64,000 nt of DNA from a virus. The position numbers were made by a program, and so were the translations under genes. This document shows, in pieces, positions 30,152 through 39,121 of the stretch (positions are counted from its first letter, which is position 1; every line of letters begins with the position of its first letter). The notes below the pieces were generated by a model. It searched no databases and was not told the DNA's origin. It saw nothing but the letters and a program-made list of their open reading frames with translations. The stretch lies in IMG/VR virus record IMGVR_UViG_3300044960_000113, positions 120,281 to 184,280 of that record; one strand, given 5' to 3'.

Positions 30152-30691
30152 TTATTCAATTACAACTTCACCATTAGGATAAAATACAACAATTACACGT
30201 TGACCAGGTGCAAATGGAATAGTTGAACTAGCAATCACCTCTGTTTGCCCAGTCGAATCACGAACATATACATTATACATTTGAACCATTCGTTGAGAAC
30301 AAACTTGACGTTGTGTATATTGCATTGATGGAGGTACATACTGATATTGAGGATGATTATTGCTACTAATAGTATCACCAATTACTGATCCGGCGATCGC
30401 GCCCGCACCAGTTGCAGCAGCTTTTCCGGAACCTTTACCAAATCTGCTACCAACTAGTGCACCAATAACACCTCCAGTAATTGCACCGGTATATGAATGT
30501 TCTTGTTGATATTGGTTATAGCCATATTGTGGTTGTTGAATTGGAACATTTTCAACCCAACATTGATTGACCTGTCTTACAAAACTTGGTGTTGTCTGAA
30601 TAACATCACCTGAAATTCTACGGGTATATGTTTGTGCTAGTGTTGTGGAAACAAACAAAATCATCAATGTGATAAATGTGAAAATTTTCAT
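30152..30691 (-). CDS. Secreted glycine-zipper protein, 179 aa
   Basis: A signal peptide (MKIFTFITLMILFVSTTLA) precedes a Gln/Tyr-rich region. A glycine-zipper 2TM segment follows (GAITGGVIGALVGSRFG, then TGAGAIAGSVIG), as in bacterial envelope proteins such as SlyB. There is no lipobox Cys. The C-terminal part is beta-rich. GC content and a GCGATCGC palindrome suggest bacterial origin. It may alter the host envelope. Confidence 0.75.
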   Translation of the reverse strand: MKIFTFITLMILFVSTTLAQTYTRRISGDVIQTTPSFVRQVNQCWVENVPIQQPQYGYNQYQQEHSYTGAITGGVIGALVGSRFGKGSGKAAATGAGAIAGSVIGDTISSNNHPQYQYVPPSMQYTQRQVCSQRMVQMYNVYVRDSTGQTEVIASSTIPFAPGQRVIVVFYPNGEVVIE

Positions 30692-30738
30692 TTTATATAC
30701 TCCTTTACGTGTTAAAATAATTCACTTAAATTTATTTA

Positions 30739-30936
30739 TTAAATCAATCCATTCATCTTATTCCACATTTCTGCATATTCACGAGCATGAGTAAATGCGT
30801 AATCATCAGATTGTGGATCAAAACGCATAATCAAATTATTGCCTACAAACACGTTAGGTCCAATTGCTTCTGCTTTAGGGCGATCTTCTCCACAATAATA
30901 TTCTCCTTCTGGACAATCATCGACCAGGTCTCGCAT
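30739..30936 (-). CDS. Hypothetical protein, 65 aa
   Basis: MRDLVDDCPEGEYYCGEDRP start with two Cys. AAAGGAGAT ribosome binding site. Promoter at 30975-31003. Not recognised. Confidence 0.6.
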   Translation of the reverse strand: MRDLVDDCPEGEYYCGEDRPKAEAIGPNVFVGNNLIMRFDPQSDDYAFTHAREYAEMWNKMNGLI

Positions 30937-30974
30937 AATTAATATCTCCTTTCATCATTGATTTATATGAATAT

Positions 30975-31003
30975 ATAATATCACATTTTTAGTAAAAAGT
31001 AAA
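30975..31003 (-). promoter_or_regulatory. Sigma70-like early promoter
   Basis: TTTACT-17-TATTAT on the minus strand, 39 nt upstream of the 65-aa gene. Confidence 0.75.
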
Positions 31004-31080
31004 TATATAAAAATATGTATATAAATCAATAAATTATATTTATATACATTTGATCTTTATAATTATAAAGTTATTTTATA

Positions 31081-31887
31081 TTAAATATTAATCAATTTAT
31101 TAATATCAAATCCTCGTGTTATTGGATCTGTTTCATATCCTTCATATCCACGTGGGTTACAAACAACATGAGTATTACCAATAGTATATTCACATGACAT
31201 ATGTGTATGACCGTGAATGATAATATCTGGCTCATGTTTAAGAATTTCTTCTGTCATTTCAGAAGAAAAGAACATATTAAGTTTATTTTCCTTGTATATT
31301 GGATGAATTGATTTATTTGACACACCATGATGGACAACAACGACGGTTTTCTTTCCATCTTTTTTAAATTTATCAACTTCAGACCAAATAAAATTTTTGG
31401 CTAATTCATGATCATTCCATGTATCTTCAGCTAAAAATTTACGCTCAAAAGCAAAATTACCATTTCTAATAACACGTGCATCTGTCATTGTTTGTTGCCA
31501 TAAAATATGGGCAGATGGATTCTTTTTATCACAATCAGTCCATAATGTTGCACCAATGAAAGCAACATTATCAATAACAATTGATGATTTTTCTAAAATA
31601 GAAACGTTATAAATGTTATAATGATTCCATGCATTTCTAAATTTTTCTTCTGTTAATTGAAATGCACCATAATAATGTTCATGGTTACCAAAAATCATAA
31701 CAACGTGTTTAAATTGATTTGCACAGCGCGAAATAAATGGTAAAAATCTTTCATGAAGATGATTATCTTTATGAACAATACCAGTATCTCCAGCCAAAAC
31801 TAGAATTGTATTTTTGTCTTCTTGAGAATTTGGAATAATAAAATCACCAAATTCTAAATGAATATCTGATAATGGTTTAATTAACAT
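31081..31887 (-). CDS. Calcineurin-like metallophosphoesterase
   Basis: 268 aa. All five motifs are present: SDIHLE, GDTG, GNHEHYY, VVHHG and HGHTH. The family hydrolyses phosphodiesters or monoesters with two metal ions. Close paralogue of the gene at 46332-47126 (both have FIGATLW and CNPRG). Substrate unknown. Confidence 0.88.
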   Translation of the reverse strand: MLIKPLSDIHLEFGDFIIPNSQEDKNTILVLAGDTGIVHKDNHLHERFLPFISRCANQFKHVVMIFGNHEHYYGAFQLTEEKFRNAWNHYNIYNVSILEKSSIVIDNVAFIGATLWTDCDKKNPSAHILWQQTMTDARVIRNGNFAFERKFLAEDTWNDHELAKNFIWSEVDKFKKDGKKTVVVVHHGVSNKSIHPIYKENKLNMFFSSEMTEEILKHEPDIIIHGHTHMSCEYTIGNTHVVCNPRGYEGYETDPITRGFDINKLINI

Positions 31888-32092
31888 GTTTTTCCATCAA
31901 GCTACAATATTCGTCAATAATCTTTTTAGATTCGGTCAAAGAAACGTTAAAGGTTTTGTAATGTTTCAAAACAGCTTCAACTTTAAGACCAGCGTGAACA
32001 AGATCCTGCCAAGTATAGTCACTTTTCAAAAGTTCATCCTTAGCAGTATTATAAGCATGTTTAACAGCCTTAAACGTTTCGATATTCATCAT
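31877..32092 (-). CDS. Hypothetical protein, 71 aa
   Basis: Helical protein whose end overlaps the phosphoesterase start by 11 nt. First gene behind the promoter at 32121-32149. Not recognised. Confidence 0.55.
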   Translation of the reverse strand: MMNIETFKAVKHAYNTAKDELLKSDYTWQDLVHAGLKVEAVLKHYKTFNVSLTESKKIIDEYCSLMEKHVN

Positions 32093-32120
32093 CGCCTATG
32101 GTATATGGGTTAATATTGAC

Positions 32121-32149
32121 ATTATAACACAAAAATAAAGAAAAGTATA
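32121..32149 (-). promoter_or_regulatory. Sigma70-like early promoter
   Basis: TATACT-17-TATAAT on the minus strand, about 29 nt before the 71-aa gene. Confidence 0.65.
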
Positions 32150-32199
32150 TAAAATATTTATTTAATATTATTAATTTTTTTAATAAAGATAGTTAAAAT

Positions 32200-32515
32200 A
32201 AAATGCAAGCTGATTTGATGACAAGGACAGCTTGCGAAACCTCGTGGTGATTACGCTGCTAGGCGCATCTCTCCAAAATATTCATCATTTGCTGCATTTA
32301 TTTTAGTTTTGTCTTCTCAATAACGGCTTTAGACATTGCCGAGCGCCTTTTATTAGTACTAATCGTTACCACGTCGAAACCATATACCACCCCATATTAA
32401 AATTTTAATCTATTGGTGGAGTGGGCGGGAATCGAACCCGCGTCCGCAATAACTTTCCCTTATAAAAGGTTTACGCTGTTTTACTACATTTACACAAACG
32501 CCAATTTGTGTTCTT
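32200..32515 (-). ncRNA. ssrA: Circularly permuted (two-piece) tmRNA
   Basis: Reading the minus strand, the acceptor piece comes first (about 32515-32414): GGACGCGGGTTCGATTCCCG, then CCACTCC, A and CCA. After a 20-nt AT-rich linker the coding piece begins GGGGTGG...GGTTTCGACG at 32393. The acceptor arms GGGGTGG and CCACTCC pair with G3-U70, the alanine identity element. The tag frame (32295-32251) encodes AANDEYFGEMRLAA and stop. A GCAAGCTG/CAGCTTGC hairpin ends the coding piece. Removal of the linker would give a two-piece tmRNA as in alphaproteobacteria. Confidence 0.93.
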
Positions 32516-32534
32516 TATTTGTTATATTTATATT

Positions 32535-32563
32535 ATTATAATACAAAAAAATCAAAATGTAAA
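32535..32563 (-). promoter_or_regulatory. Promoter of the permuted tmRNA
   Basis: TTTACA-17-TATAAT on the minus strand, about 20 nt upstream of the first tmRNA helix. Confidence 0.75.
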
Positions 32564-32576
32564 TATTAAAATTCTG

Positions 32577-32690
32577 CTACTGGTTTAAAACCATTTCTTC
32601 TAACGCTTTTTCTAGTTGAGAACTAGACATGTTCATTATAACTTTTTTAATATTATTTTCTACATCATTAACAAATTCTTTTAATAACAT
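32577..32690 (-). CDS. Hypothetical helical protein, 37 aa
   Basis: MLLKEFVNDVENNIKKVIMN then an amphipathic helix. GAGGA lies 7 nt before the ATG. 20 nt after the 228-aa gene. Confidence 0.45.
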   Translation of the reverse strand: MLLKEFVNDVENNIKKVIMNMSSSQLEKALEEMVLNQ

Positions 32691-32710
32691 AATTAAATCC
32701 TCTTTAAAAA

Positions 32711-33397
32711 TTAATCGTCTGATGACCATTCATATGTAGTAAATTTTTTGTTTACCCAATCAATATTTACTGCAGTACCTGTTGAGTGTCCCCAACTATC
32801 TGGTTTAGAAGATTTAATAAATCCCGACAAATTAACCATTTTCTCAAAATCATTTTCATCTGGAACATTTTCAAACTTATTATCAATAAACCATTGTCTT
32901 AATTCTTTTGTTTTTTTATCATGTATTAATTGTGCTAAATTATCTTTAATTGCTTTTTTAGCTGCAGGTGGTAAACGTTTTTCTAAATCTATTGCTATTT
33001 TTTTAAAATAATCATCATAAAATTTAGTTTGTGCATCTTTAATTTCTTTAGCATATTTTTGCATATCTTCTGATTTTGATAAATCTTCGTCGTAAAACCA
33101 TTCTGCATTTTTTCCAGATGGTGATTTTCCTTTTATCATCCATACCATCTTACGAACATTACCATCTTTAACATATGATTTTGTTAAGCCTTTTGGTAAA
33201 ATTTGCCATTTATCGGGTGACACATTTATAATTGCATAACCTAAATTAGTTTTTACTTTAATAGCACGTTGTGGTGTTACTTTTGCGTAATTAACAATAT
33301 CCATTAAATCTATTTTTGGATAACTTTTATGCGTTGCCCATATTTGATCTTCATATGAAGATAATTGATATTCTGGAAAATTCCATATTCTAGACAT
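32711..33397 (-). CDS. Hypothetical protein, 228 aa
   Basis: Begins MSRIWNFPEYQLSSYEDQIW. Lys-rich with a basic helix near residues 130-165. A TATAAATA motif (33452-33459) lies 55 nt upstream, pointing to late expression. Not recognised. Confidence 0.55.
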   Translation of the reverse strand: MSRIWNFPEYQLSSYEDQIWATHKSYPKIDLMDIVNYAKVTPQRAIKVKTNLGYAIINVSPDKWQILPKGLTKSYVKDGNVRKMVWMIKGKSPSGKNAEWFYDEDLSKSEDMQKYAKEIKDAQTKFYDDYFKKIAIDLEKRLPPAAKKAIKDNLAQLIHDKKTKELRQWFIDNKFENVPDENDFEKMVNLSGFIKSSKPDSWGHSTGTAVNIDWVNKKFTTYEWSSDD

Positions 33398-33451
33398 ATA
33401 TTATTTCCTTTTTTATTAAGTAACTTATATTAATTTCTAAAATTTTACTAT

Positions 33452-33459
33452 TATTTATA
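33452..33459 (-). promoter_or_regulatory. T4-type late promoter motif TATAAATA
   Basis: Exact octamer on the minus strand upstream of the 228-aa gene, overlapping the end of the gene before it. Confidence 0.4.
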
Positions 33460-33883
33460 ATAAATTTTTGATATTTTGATAAAATTTTTCATTATAATAA
33501 TAAATCCACAAATCTATGTCATTGCTAACATAATCCCAATGTCGTCCACTTGCGAAAGAAATAATATTAATAATTTCATCTAATTGTTTTATTTCATCAC
33601 CAATTTTATCATAATTATAATATTCTCTTGAATCAGTTTCAATTGGAATATTAATTAAATTCATTGTTAAACTTAATACAAAAATTTTATAGGCAACATT
33701 TTGTATTGCTTGAATATATCCTTTTTCTGATAATTTTTCAACAACACCAAGTTCGATGGCTCTATTTGAAACTTTTTTAAATTCTTTAGGATTATCCTTT
33801 ATTCTTTCAATAATTTTACAAACAATTTTATTTTCTTCATCAAATGGGTTTATGTCAAATTCTTCAAAAATATTATTATTCAT
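33455..33883 (-). CDS. Hypothetical protein, 142 aa
   Basis: Acidic helical protein beginning MNNNIFEEFDINPFDEEN, 12 nt downstream of the dimethylargininase-like gene. Not recognised. Confidence 0.5.
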   Translation of the reverse strand: MNNNIFEEFDINPFDEENKIVCKIIERIKDNPKEFKKVSNRAIELGVVEKLSEKGYIQAIQNVAYKIFVLSLTMNLINIPIETDSREYYNYDKIGDEIKQLDEIINIISFASGRHWDYVSNDIDLWIYYYNEKFYQNIKNLL

Positions 33884-33895
33884 AAAATTTATTAT

Positions 33896-34711
33896 TTAAT
33901 CTAAACGTAGTGTTAAACATTTAGCACTTCCACCAGCCTTCATAAATTCAGACAATGAAGTTTCTACTATATTATAACCTATATCTGACATTTTTTGTTT
34001 AAAATATTTAGAACAACCTGAATTAACTATAATATTATTATTCACTTCAACAGCGTTACATACGAAATTATAAGCGTCTTCATCATTAACGCAAATTGCT
34101 TTATCTCCAAAAATTAAATCAATAATATAATTAGAATAATCATCAAAAGCTTTATCATAATATACCACATGACCAGATTGTAGTGGGCAAAAACATGTAT
34201 CTAAATGATAAAAATTATCTTTAATTAATCTTAATTGTCTAACTGTTATTTCATCACCATAAAATTCTTCTACATATTTTTTTGCATTAATAGATGAACG
34301 AAAACCAAAACCTAACCATGCTATAGGTCTAAACGGATCTAGTAAACAATCTCCAGCACCTTCAAATTTTATGTTTTCTGGAATTTCATAAATTGAATAT
34401 CCAACGTCATTTATCATCTTCTTTATATGTGGAATTTCTCTAGTTCGTTCTTCAAAGAAGAAATTAGATAATAAACATTTTTTATTTTTAACTATACCAT
34501 AATTTGCGGTAAAAACAATATCTGGTATAACATTATCATATATGTTAAAATAATATATTTCTGCGCCAGAATTTTCTAATTTAGAACGAAGAGTGATAAA
34601 TTCATTATATGCTTTTTCTGTATCAACATTATGTTGTTGATTATGCATCCATGGATTAATATCATAATTCACCTGATATGAATTATTCCAACACATTAAA
34701 AAATTAATCAT
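33896..34711 (-). CDS. Dimethylargininase/amidinotransferase-family enzyme
   Basis: 271 aa, pentein fold. PDIVFTANYG, KFEGAGDCLL, YHLDTCFCPL and the catalytic Cys in GGSAKCLTLRL match dimethylarginine dimethylaminohydrolases. They hydrolyse guanidino groups of arginine derivatives to citrulline plus amine. A role in host amino-acid or signal metabolism is inferred. Substrate not determined. Confidence 0.82.
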   Translation of the reverse strand: MINFLMCWNNSYQVNYDINPWMHNQQHNVDTEKAYNEFITLRSKLENSGAEIYYFNIYDNVIPDIVFTANYGIVKNKKCLLSNFFFEERTREIPHIKKMINDVGYSIYEIPENIKFEGAGDCLLDPFRPIAWLGFGFRSSINAKKYVEEFYGDEITVRQLRLIKDNFYHLDTCFCPLQSGHVVYYDKAFDDYSNYIIDLIFGDKAICVNDEDAYNFVCNAVEVNNNIIVNSGCSKYFKQKMSDIGYNIVETSLSEFMKAGGSAKCLTLRLD

Positions 34712-34792
34712 TTTTAATACCCAATCTAAATTTAAATCCTCTATATATTCTTCATAAAATTTTAACTTTGTTTTTATTTGCTTTTATTTGTT

Positions 34793-35014
34793 TTATTCTC
34801 TTGAATTATTACACATGTTTTTATATTTATCTAATTGAATTTCTAATTTTCTAATTTTCTTATTAGCATTTATTAAATCATTATATCTTTCATCATATTC
34901 AACTATTAAGCGTGACAATTCATTATTATTAGCAATTAATTCTTGTCTTTCTTCATTGAGAAGATAAACAAAAATAGTCATAATGATAGAATAAAGTAAT
35001 AATATGTATTTCAC
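34793..35014 (-). CDS. Membrane-anchored coiled-coil protein, 73 aa
   Basis: One N-terminal membrane segment (residues 1-19) followed by a long charged helix. This is the topology of an inner-membrane spanin (Rz-like), and the lipoprotein at 1399-1578 could be a partner, but the two are far apart. Assignment tentative. Confidence 0.55.
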   Translation of the reverse strand: MKYILLLYSIIMTIFVYLLNEERQELIANNNELSRLIVEYDERYNDLINANKKIRKLEIQLDKYKNMCNNSRE

Positions 35015-35029
35015 GTATTTTTATATATA

Positions 35030-36457
35030 TTATTTTCTGTAATAAATGTCTTTAAAACGAATAATATCATCTTCACCAAGATATTCACCCATTTGAATTT
35101 CAATTATAATAAGATCAGACGAACCTGAGTTACTAAGACAATGAATTTCACCTATAGGAACAAATATAGATTCATTTTTATTTAAAAAAAATTCTTTATC
35201 ACCTTTAATTATTTTAGCAGTGCCCTGTACAACAACCCAATGTTCACTACGATAATTATGTTTTTGCAAACTTAATGATTCACCAGGTTTAATAATAAGT
35301 TGTTTTACTTTATAATTATTATTTTCTAATAAAATAGAATATGTACCCCACGGTCTATGTATAGTTCTATGAAATTTATAAGTTTCATGTCCTCTTGATT
35401 TAAGTTCATTATAAATTTTTTTGACGTTTTGCGATTTACTTTTAGATGTAATTAATAATGCATCTTGTGTATCTACAACTATAAGATTTTCAATACCAAT
35501 AGCTGCTATTAGTTTATTTTCACTGTTAAAATAACAGTTTTCAACATTATCTAATATAACTTCTCCAACAATTTGATTACCATTTACATCACGGTCAACT
35601 AAACTACTAAATTCTGCCCAAGAACCTACGTCTTGCCAACCAATATCGCATTTAATGACAGTTGCTTTTTGTGTTTTTTCCAAAATAGCGTAATCAATAG
35701 AATTTTCTGGAACTTTATTAAAATTTTCACTATCGAGTTCGCAAAATGTAAAATTTTCATCCTGAATAATTTTTGAATTTATCAAACATTCATTTACTGT
35801 TTCTAATATTATAGGACAATATTTATTCATCTCTTCAAACATAATAGATGCTTTAAAACACAGCATTCCGGAATTCCATAAAAAATTATCGTTTTTTATA
35901 AAAGATGTTGCTGTAAGAATATCTGGTTTTTCTATAAAACGTATTACTTTATTATTTTCTTCATTTACTTCAATATAACCATATTCAGTTTTTGGACTAT
36001 CTGGTTTAATTCCAAATAATACTAAATTATCTTATTCTGCTAATGTAATTGCGCGTTTGATTGCATCAATATGATTTATTTTATTTTGAATTAAATGATC
36101 AGAATTTAAAATAATTAAAATTGAATTTTCATTTTCTTTAATTAAATATAACGTTGCTGCAGCTATTGCTGCTGCTGTGCCACGACCAAATGGCTCTAAT
36201 ATAAATGATAGTGGTATTTTATTATAGTTAATATTTTTATATTCATCCTTTATTTTAAATAATAATTCTCTATTAGTAATAGTAAATATTTTAGAAATAT
36301 TAGGAATTATTGATGCATTAAAAAATGCTTTTTGTAATAAACTTTGACCATCATTTAATTTAATAAACGGTTTTGGGTACATTTCACGTGAAATTGGCCA
36401 TAATCTAGAACCAACACCACCACATAATATAATTGGAATTAAAGGATAATTTTGCAT
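35030..36457 (-). pseudogene. manC: Mannose-1-phosphate guanylyltransferase/mannose-6-phosphate isomerase with in-frame stop
   Basis: The 5' part (to 36032) has the nucleotidyltransferase signature ILCGGVGSRLWPISRE and the lysine in YPKPFIKL. An in-frame TAA then follows ITLAE, and the same frame continues with DNLVLFGIKPDSPKTEYGYI, IEKPD and FLWNSGM. The C-terminal cupin (RPWGTYSILLE, HNYRSEHWVVVQGTA) completes a normal 475-aa bifunctional enzyme making GDP-mannose. Everything is intact except that one codon, so it is a very recent nonsense change, a readthrough site or a sequencing error. A glycosyltransferase is divergently placed next to it. Confidence 0.9.
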
Positions 36458-36589
36458 ACTTTATATTTAAAAACATGTGACTATTTTTTATTTAATATAA
36501 AAAATATTTTTAAAATTGATTCAATCTAAAATGAATTTTGGAATATTTATATATAAAAATAATTTTTATTTAAAACACGCAAAAACGTT

Positions 36590-36597
36590 TATAAATA
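36590..36597 (+). promoter_or_regulatory. T4-type late promoter motif TATAAATA
   Basis: Exact octamer on the + strand 17-24 nt upstream of the glycosyltransferase start, in the divergent region with manC. Confidence 0.45.
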
Positions 36598-36613
36598 ATT
36601 TTATTCATAAATA

Positions 36614-37696
36614 ATGTTTTTGATTAAAATGATAGATATTTTATTTATTTCTAAGTATAGAGAATCAAAATCAAAATGGGAAGATCCAAGAACTATTAAT
36701 CCTAAAAATAAATTATTATCTTCTGGATTATTTAATAGTTTAAACTTTTTAAAAAATGCATTAATAGATGTTGGGATAACATGTGCTTATGAGCATGTTA
36801 TTGATAGTAATTATATATACAAAGAAATAAACAAATATAAACCTAAAGTTGTTATAATAGAAGCATTATGGGCAATGCCAGCCAAATTTGTAGAATTATC
36901 AAAGATATATCCAAATATTAAGTGGGTATTAAGATTACATAGTGATTTACCGTTTATTGCAAATGAGGGAATTTTTACACAATGGTTTTTTCAATATTTA
37001 AATATTAAAAATATGTTTATAAGTTGTAATAGTCAAAGAATGTTTTCATCATTAAAGCATTTTGTGACAAAAGATAAATTATTATATCTTCCTAATTATT
37101 ATCCACTGGATGAATATAATGAAAAACCAAAAATTAGAAATTTAGATGATAGAAATATTTTAAACATTGGGTGCTTTGGAGCAATTAGAAATCTTAAAAA
37201 TCAACTTTTTCAAGCATTTGCTGCAATTGAAATTGCTGATAAATTAGGAAAAACATTAAATTTTCATATTAATGCTACAAGAATAGAGGGTAAATCAGAA
37301 TCTGTAATTAAAAATATTAAAAATTTATTTGAGCATAATAAAAGACATAATTTAATTTCACATTATTGGATGGATCATTCAACATTTTTAGATATTATTT
37401 CAAATTTAGATATTTCACTACAAATTAGTTTAACTGAAACATTTAATATTATTGCAGCAGATAGTGTTAACAGAAACGTTCCAACAATAGTATCAAACGA
37501 AATTTATTGGGCAGATAATAAATTTAAAGTAGAACCAACCAACTATGACGATTTATTAAATAAAATGTTTTTTATATTTGATAATAAAGATAATGATATG
37601 ATTTATCTAGATAATAAACGCGCATTAAAACAATATTGTGATAATGTAATACCTACCTGGAAATTAGAACTTAATAAAATTTATAGTACATTATAA
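36614..37696 (+). CDS. GT-B fold glycosyltransferase-like protein
   Basis: 360 aa. MIDILFISKYRESKSKW, KWVLRLHSDLPF, NIGCFGAIRNLKNQ and SLTETFNIIAADSV followed by PTIVSNE fit the two Rossmann domains of GT4-like transferases. The donor might be the GDP-mannose made by the neighbouring manC. It could decorate virion or host surface sugars. An alternative start is the second Met (residue 6). It is the only + strand gene in this part of the window. Confidence 0.75.
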   Translation: MFLIKMIDILFISKYRESKSKWEDPRTINPKNKLLSSGLFNSLNFLKNALIDVGITCAYEHVIDSNYIYKEINKYKPKVVIIEALWAMPAKFVELSKIYPNIKWVLRLHSDLPFIANEGIFTQWFFQYLNIKNMFISCNSQRMFSSLKHFVTKDKLLYLPNYYPLDEYNEKPKIRNLDDRNILNIGCFGAIRNLKNQLFQAFAAIEIADKLGKTLNFHINATRIEGKSESVIKNIKNLFEHNKRHNLISHYWMDHSTFLDIISNLDISLQISLTETFNIIAADSVNRNVPTIVSNEIYWADNKFKVEPTNYDDLLNKMFFIFDNKDNDMIYLDNKRALKQYCDNVIPTWKLELNKIYSTL

Positions 37697-37773
37697 TATA
37701 GAAATATAAGAATTTAATATAATATATTATTTAAAAATTTATTTCCTATACCACTACACATAATTCAACAAAT

Positions 37774-37998
37774 TTATAATATTTTTTTCTCTTTAATTAA
37801 CGTCTCAAAAATATAAAACATTTGGTCAAATTTAAGATCATATAAACCTTTTATTCCTAAAAGTATATTTACTATTTCATCGTTTGATAAATTTTTATCA
37901 CTAATTCCTTCAATTAATGAATTTATATCTGACGTAATGTTCCAACATTCCATAATTTTTTGTTCTAATTCAAATCTATCAGTCATATTAACCTCCAT
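37774..37998 (-). CDS. Hypothetical protein, 74 aa
   Basis: Acidic helical protein. Its start overlaps the NADAR gene end by 11 nt. Not recognised. Confidence 0.55.
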   Translation of the reverse strand: MEVNMTDRFELEQKIMECWNITSDINSLIEGISDKNLSNDEIVNILLGIKGLYDLKFDQMFYIFETLIKEKKIL

Positions 37999-38482
37999 TT
38001 ATGTTTTTAATAATAAAACGAACTTCCATAATACATTTTCCTAATAAGTTCTGACCACGCCATCGATCTGGATTAGTAGCATCTATATTATTTTCACCAA
38101 TACCAATTCCCCAAATTTTATCATATGGACTAGCTTCAACTAAAATTTTGTCTCCAGTTGCCAAAAGTTTTTCTTTTAATTTTTCATTTTGATTAAATTT
38201 ATTGATATTGCCTTGAATGACTACAGCTTCTTTAATTTTATCCCAATATGATGAATCAAAATTTTTGATTTTTCTACCTATTGCTTTAGCCTCTTTAGAT
38301 GTTTTAGCTTTTAAAATTTTTTCTGCAGATTTTAAATCTTCAAATGTTGTTGCTTTTCTGTGAATCATGAAATGCTCTGCTGTTGGAAACGTTATTCCAT
38401 TTACAATAAATTTAGATGGATACCATTGCGATAACCAATCTTTTTCACCAAAAAAGAAAATAAATTTATCTGTCTCTCTCAT
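37988..38482 (-). CDS. NADAR-domain protein (YbiA-like)
   Basis: 164 aa. FFFGEKDWLSQWYPSKF, FPTAEHFMIHRKA, LLATGDKILVEASPYDKIWG and the final NLLGKCIMEVR follow the NADAR/DUF1768 family. Members remove ADP-ribose adducts or act on ADP-ribosylated pyrimidine intermediates, and have been linked to reversal of DNA ADP-ribosylation. A counter-defence role is plausible. It forms a unit with the following 74-aa gene. Confidence 0.85.
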   Translation of the reverse strand: MRETDKFIFFFGEKDWLSQWYPSKFIVNGITFPTAEHFMIHRKATTFEDLKSAEKILKAKTSKEAKAIGRKIKNFDSSYWDKIKEAVVIQGNINKFNQNEKLKEKLLATGDKILVEASPYDKIWGIGIGENNIDATNPDRWRGQNLLGKCIMEVRFIIKNINGG

Positions 38483-38483
38483 A

Positions 38484-39041
38484 TCATATCTCTATTTTTT
38501 GATACCACGATGGTATCAATCCATGTTTCCATTTAGCAATATGTTGTTTAGTAGAATTAAAATATAGTTGATATGATTTTTCGCAATAATCAATTTCAGA
38601 TTTATCTAATTTATATTCAATTGGCATTGCTCTAAATGGACTTGTAAATAAATTTTTTGGTATTGAAAATGGAACATTTTTTAAATATGGAATCAATCTA
38701 GAACATGAATGAATTTTATTATATCTTTTAGAATATTCATCTAATAAATTTATCCACAATGTATAAAGCCACATATAATTAGAATCTGATTGTCTAACCC
38801 ATTTTGCCGATGGATGATTAATATGTGTTGCTTTATATAAATTTGATTCCATATCAACATCTATTAATTTAAAATATTTTTGTTTCCTATTTTTTTGATC
38901 ACGTATTTCTAATACACCATCTAAAACTCTATGTGCTGTTGATAATAATTGTGCATATTCTATAATCATTTTAATACAGTGTTTATCACAATGTTGTTGT
39001 GCACATATTTTTGGATCTTTATTAAAAAAGAAAATATTCAT
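38484..39041 (-). CDS. Conserved phage protein, 185 aa (CDKH family)
   Basis: MNIFFFNKDPKICAQQHCDK and KMIIEYAQLLSTAHRV are typical of a phage family often labelled pyrimidine-dimer glycosylase-like, a label I cannot verify. HPSAKWVRQS and the C-terminal PSWYQ are also conserved. It ends one nt before the NADAR start. Confidence 0.65.
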   Translation of the reverse strand: MNIFFFNKDPKICAQQHCDKHCIKMIIEYAQLLSTAHRVLDGVLEIRDQKNRKQKYFKLIDVDMESNLYKATHINHPSAKWVRQSDSNYMWLYTLWINLLDEYSKRYNKIHSCSRLIPYLKNVPFSIPKNLFTSPFRAMPIEYKLDKSEIDYCEKSYQLYFNSTKQHIAKWKHGLIPSWYQKIEI

Positions 39042-39121
39042 TTTAAATATTTTATGTTTATAATTTCCTAATTGATATATTCTTTACAAAATGAATAATT
39101 ATAACATAAAACCTTTTAAAT

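Noticed and set aside
36032-36034. manC stop as a programmed frameshift
   Set aside because: Both halves are in the same frame, so it is a single stop codon, not a shift.
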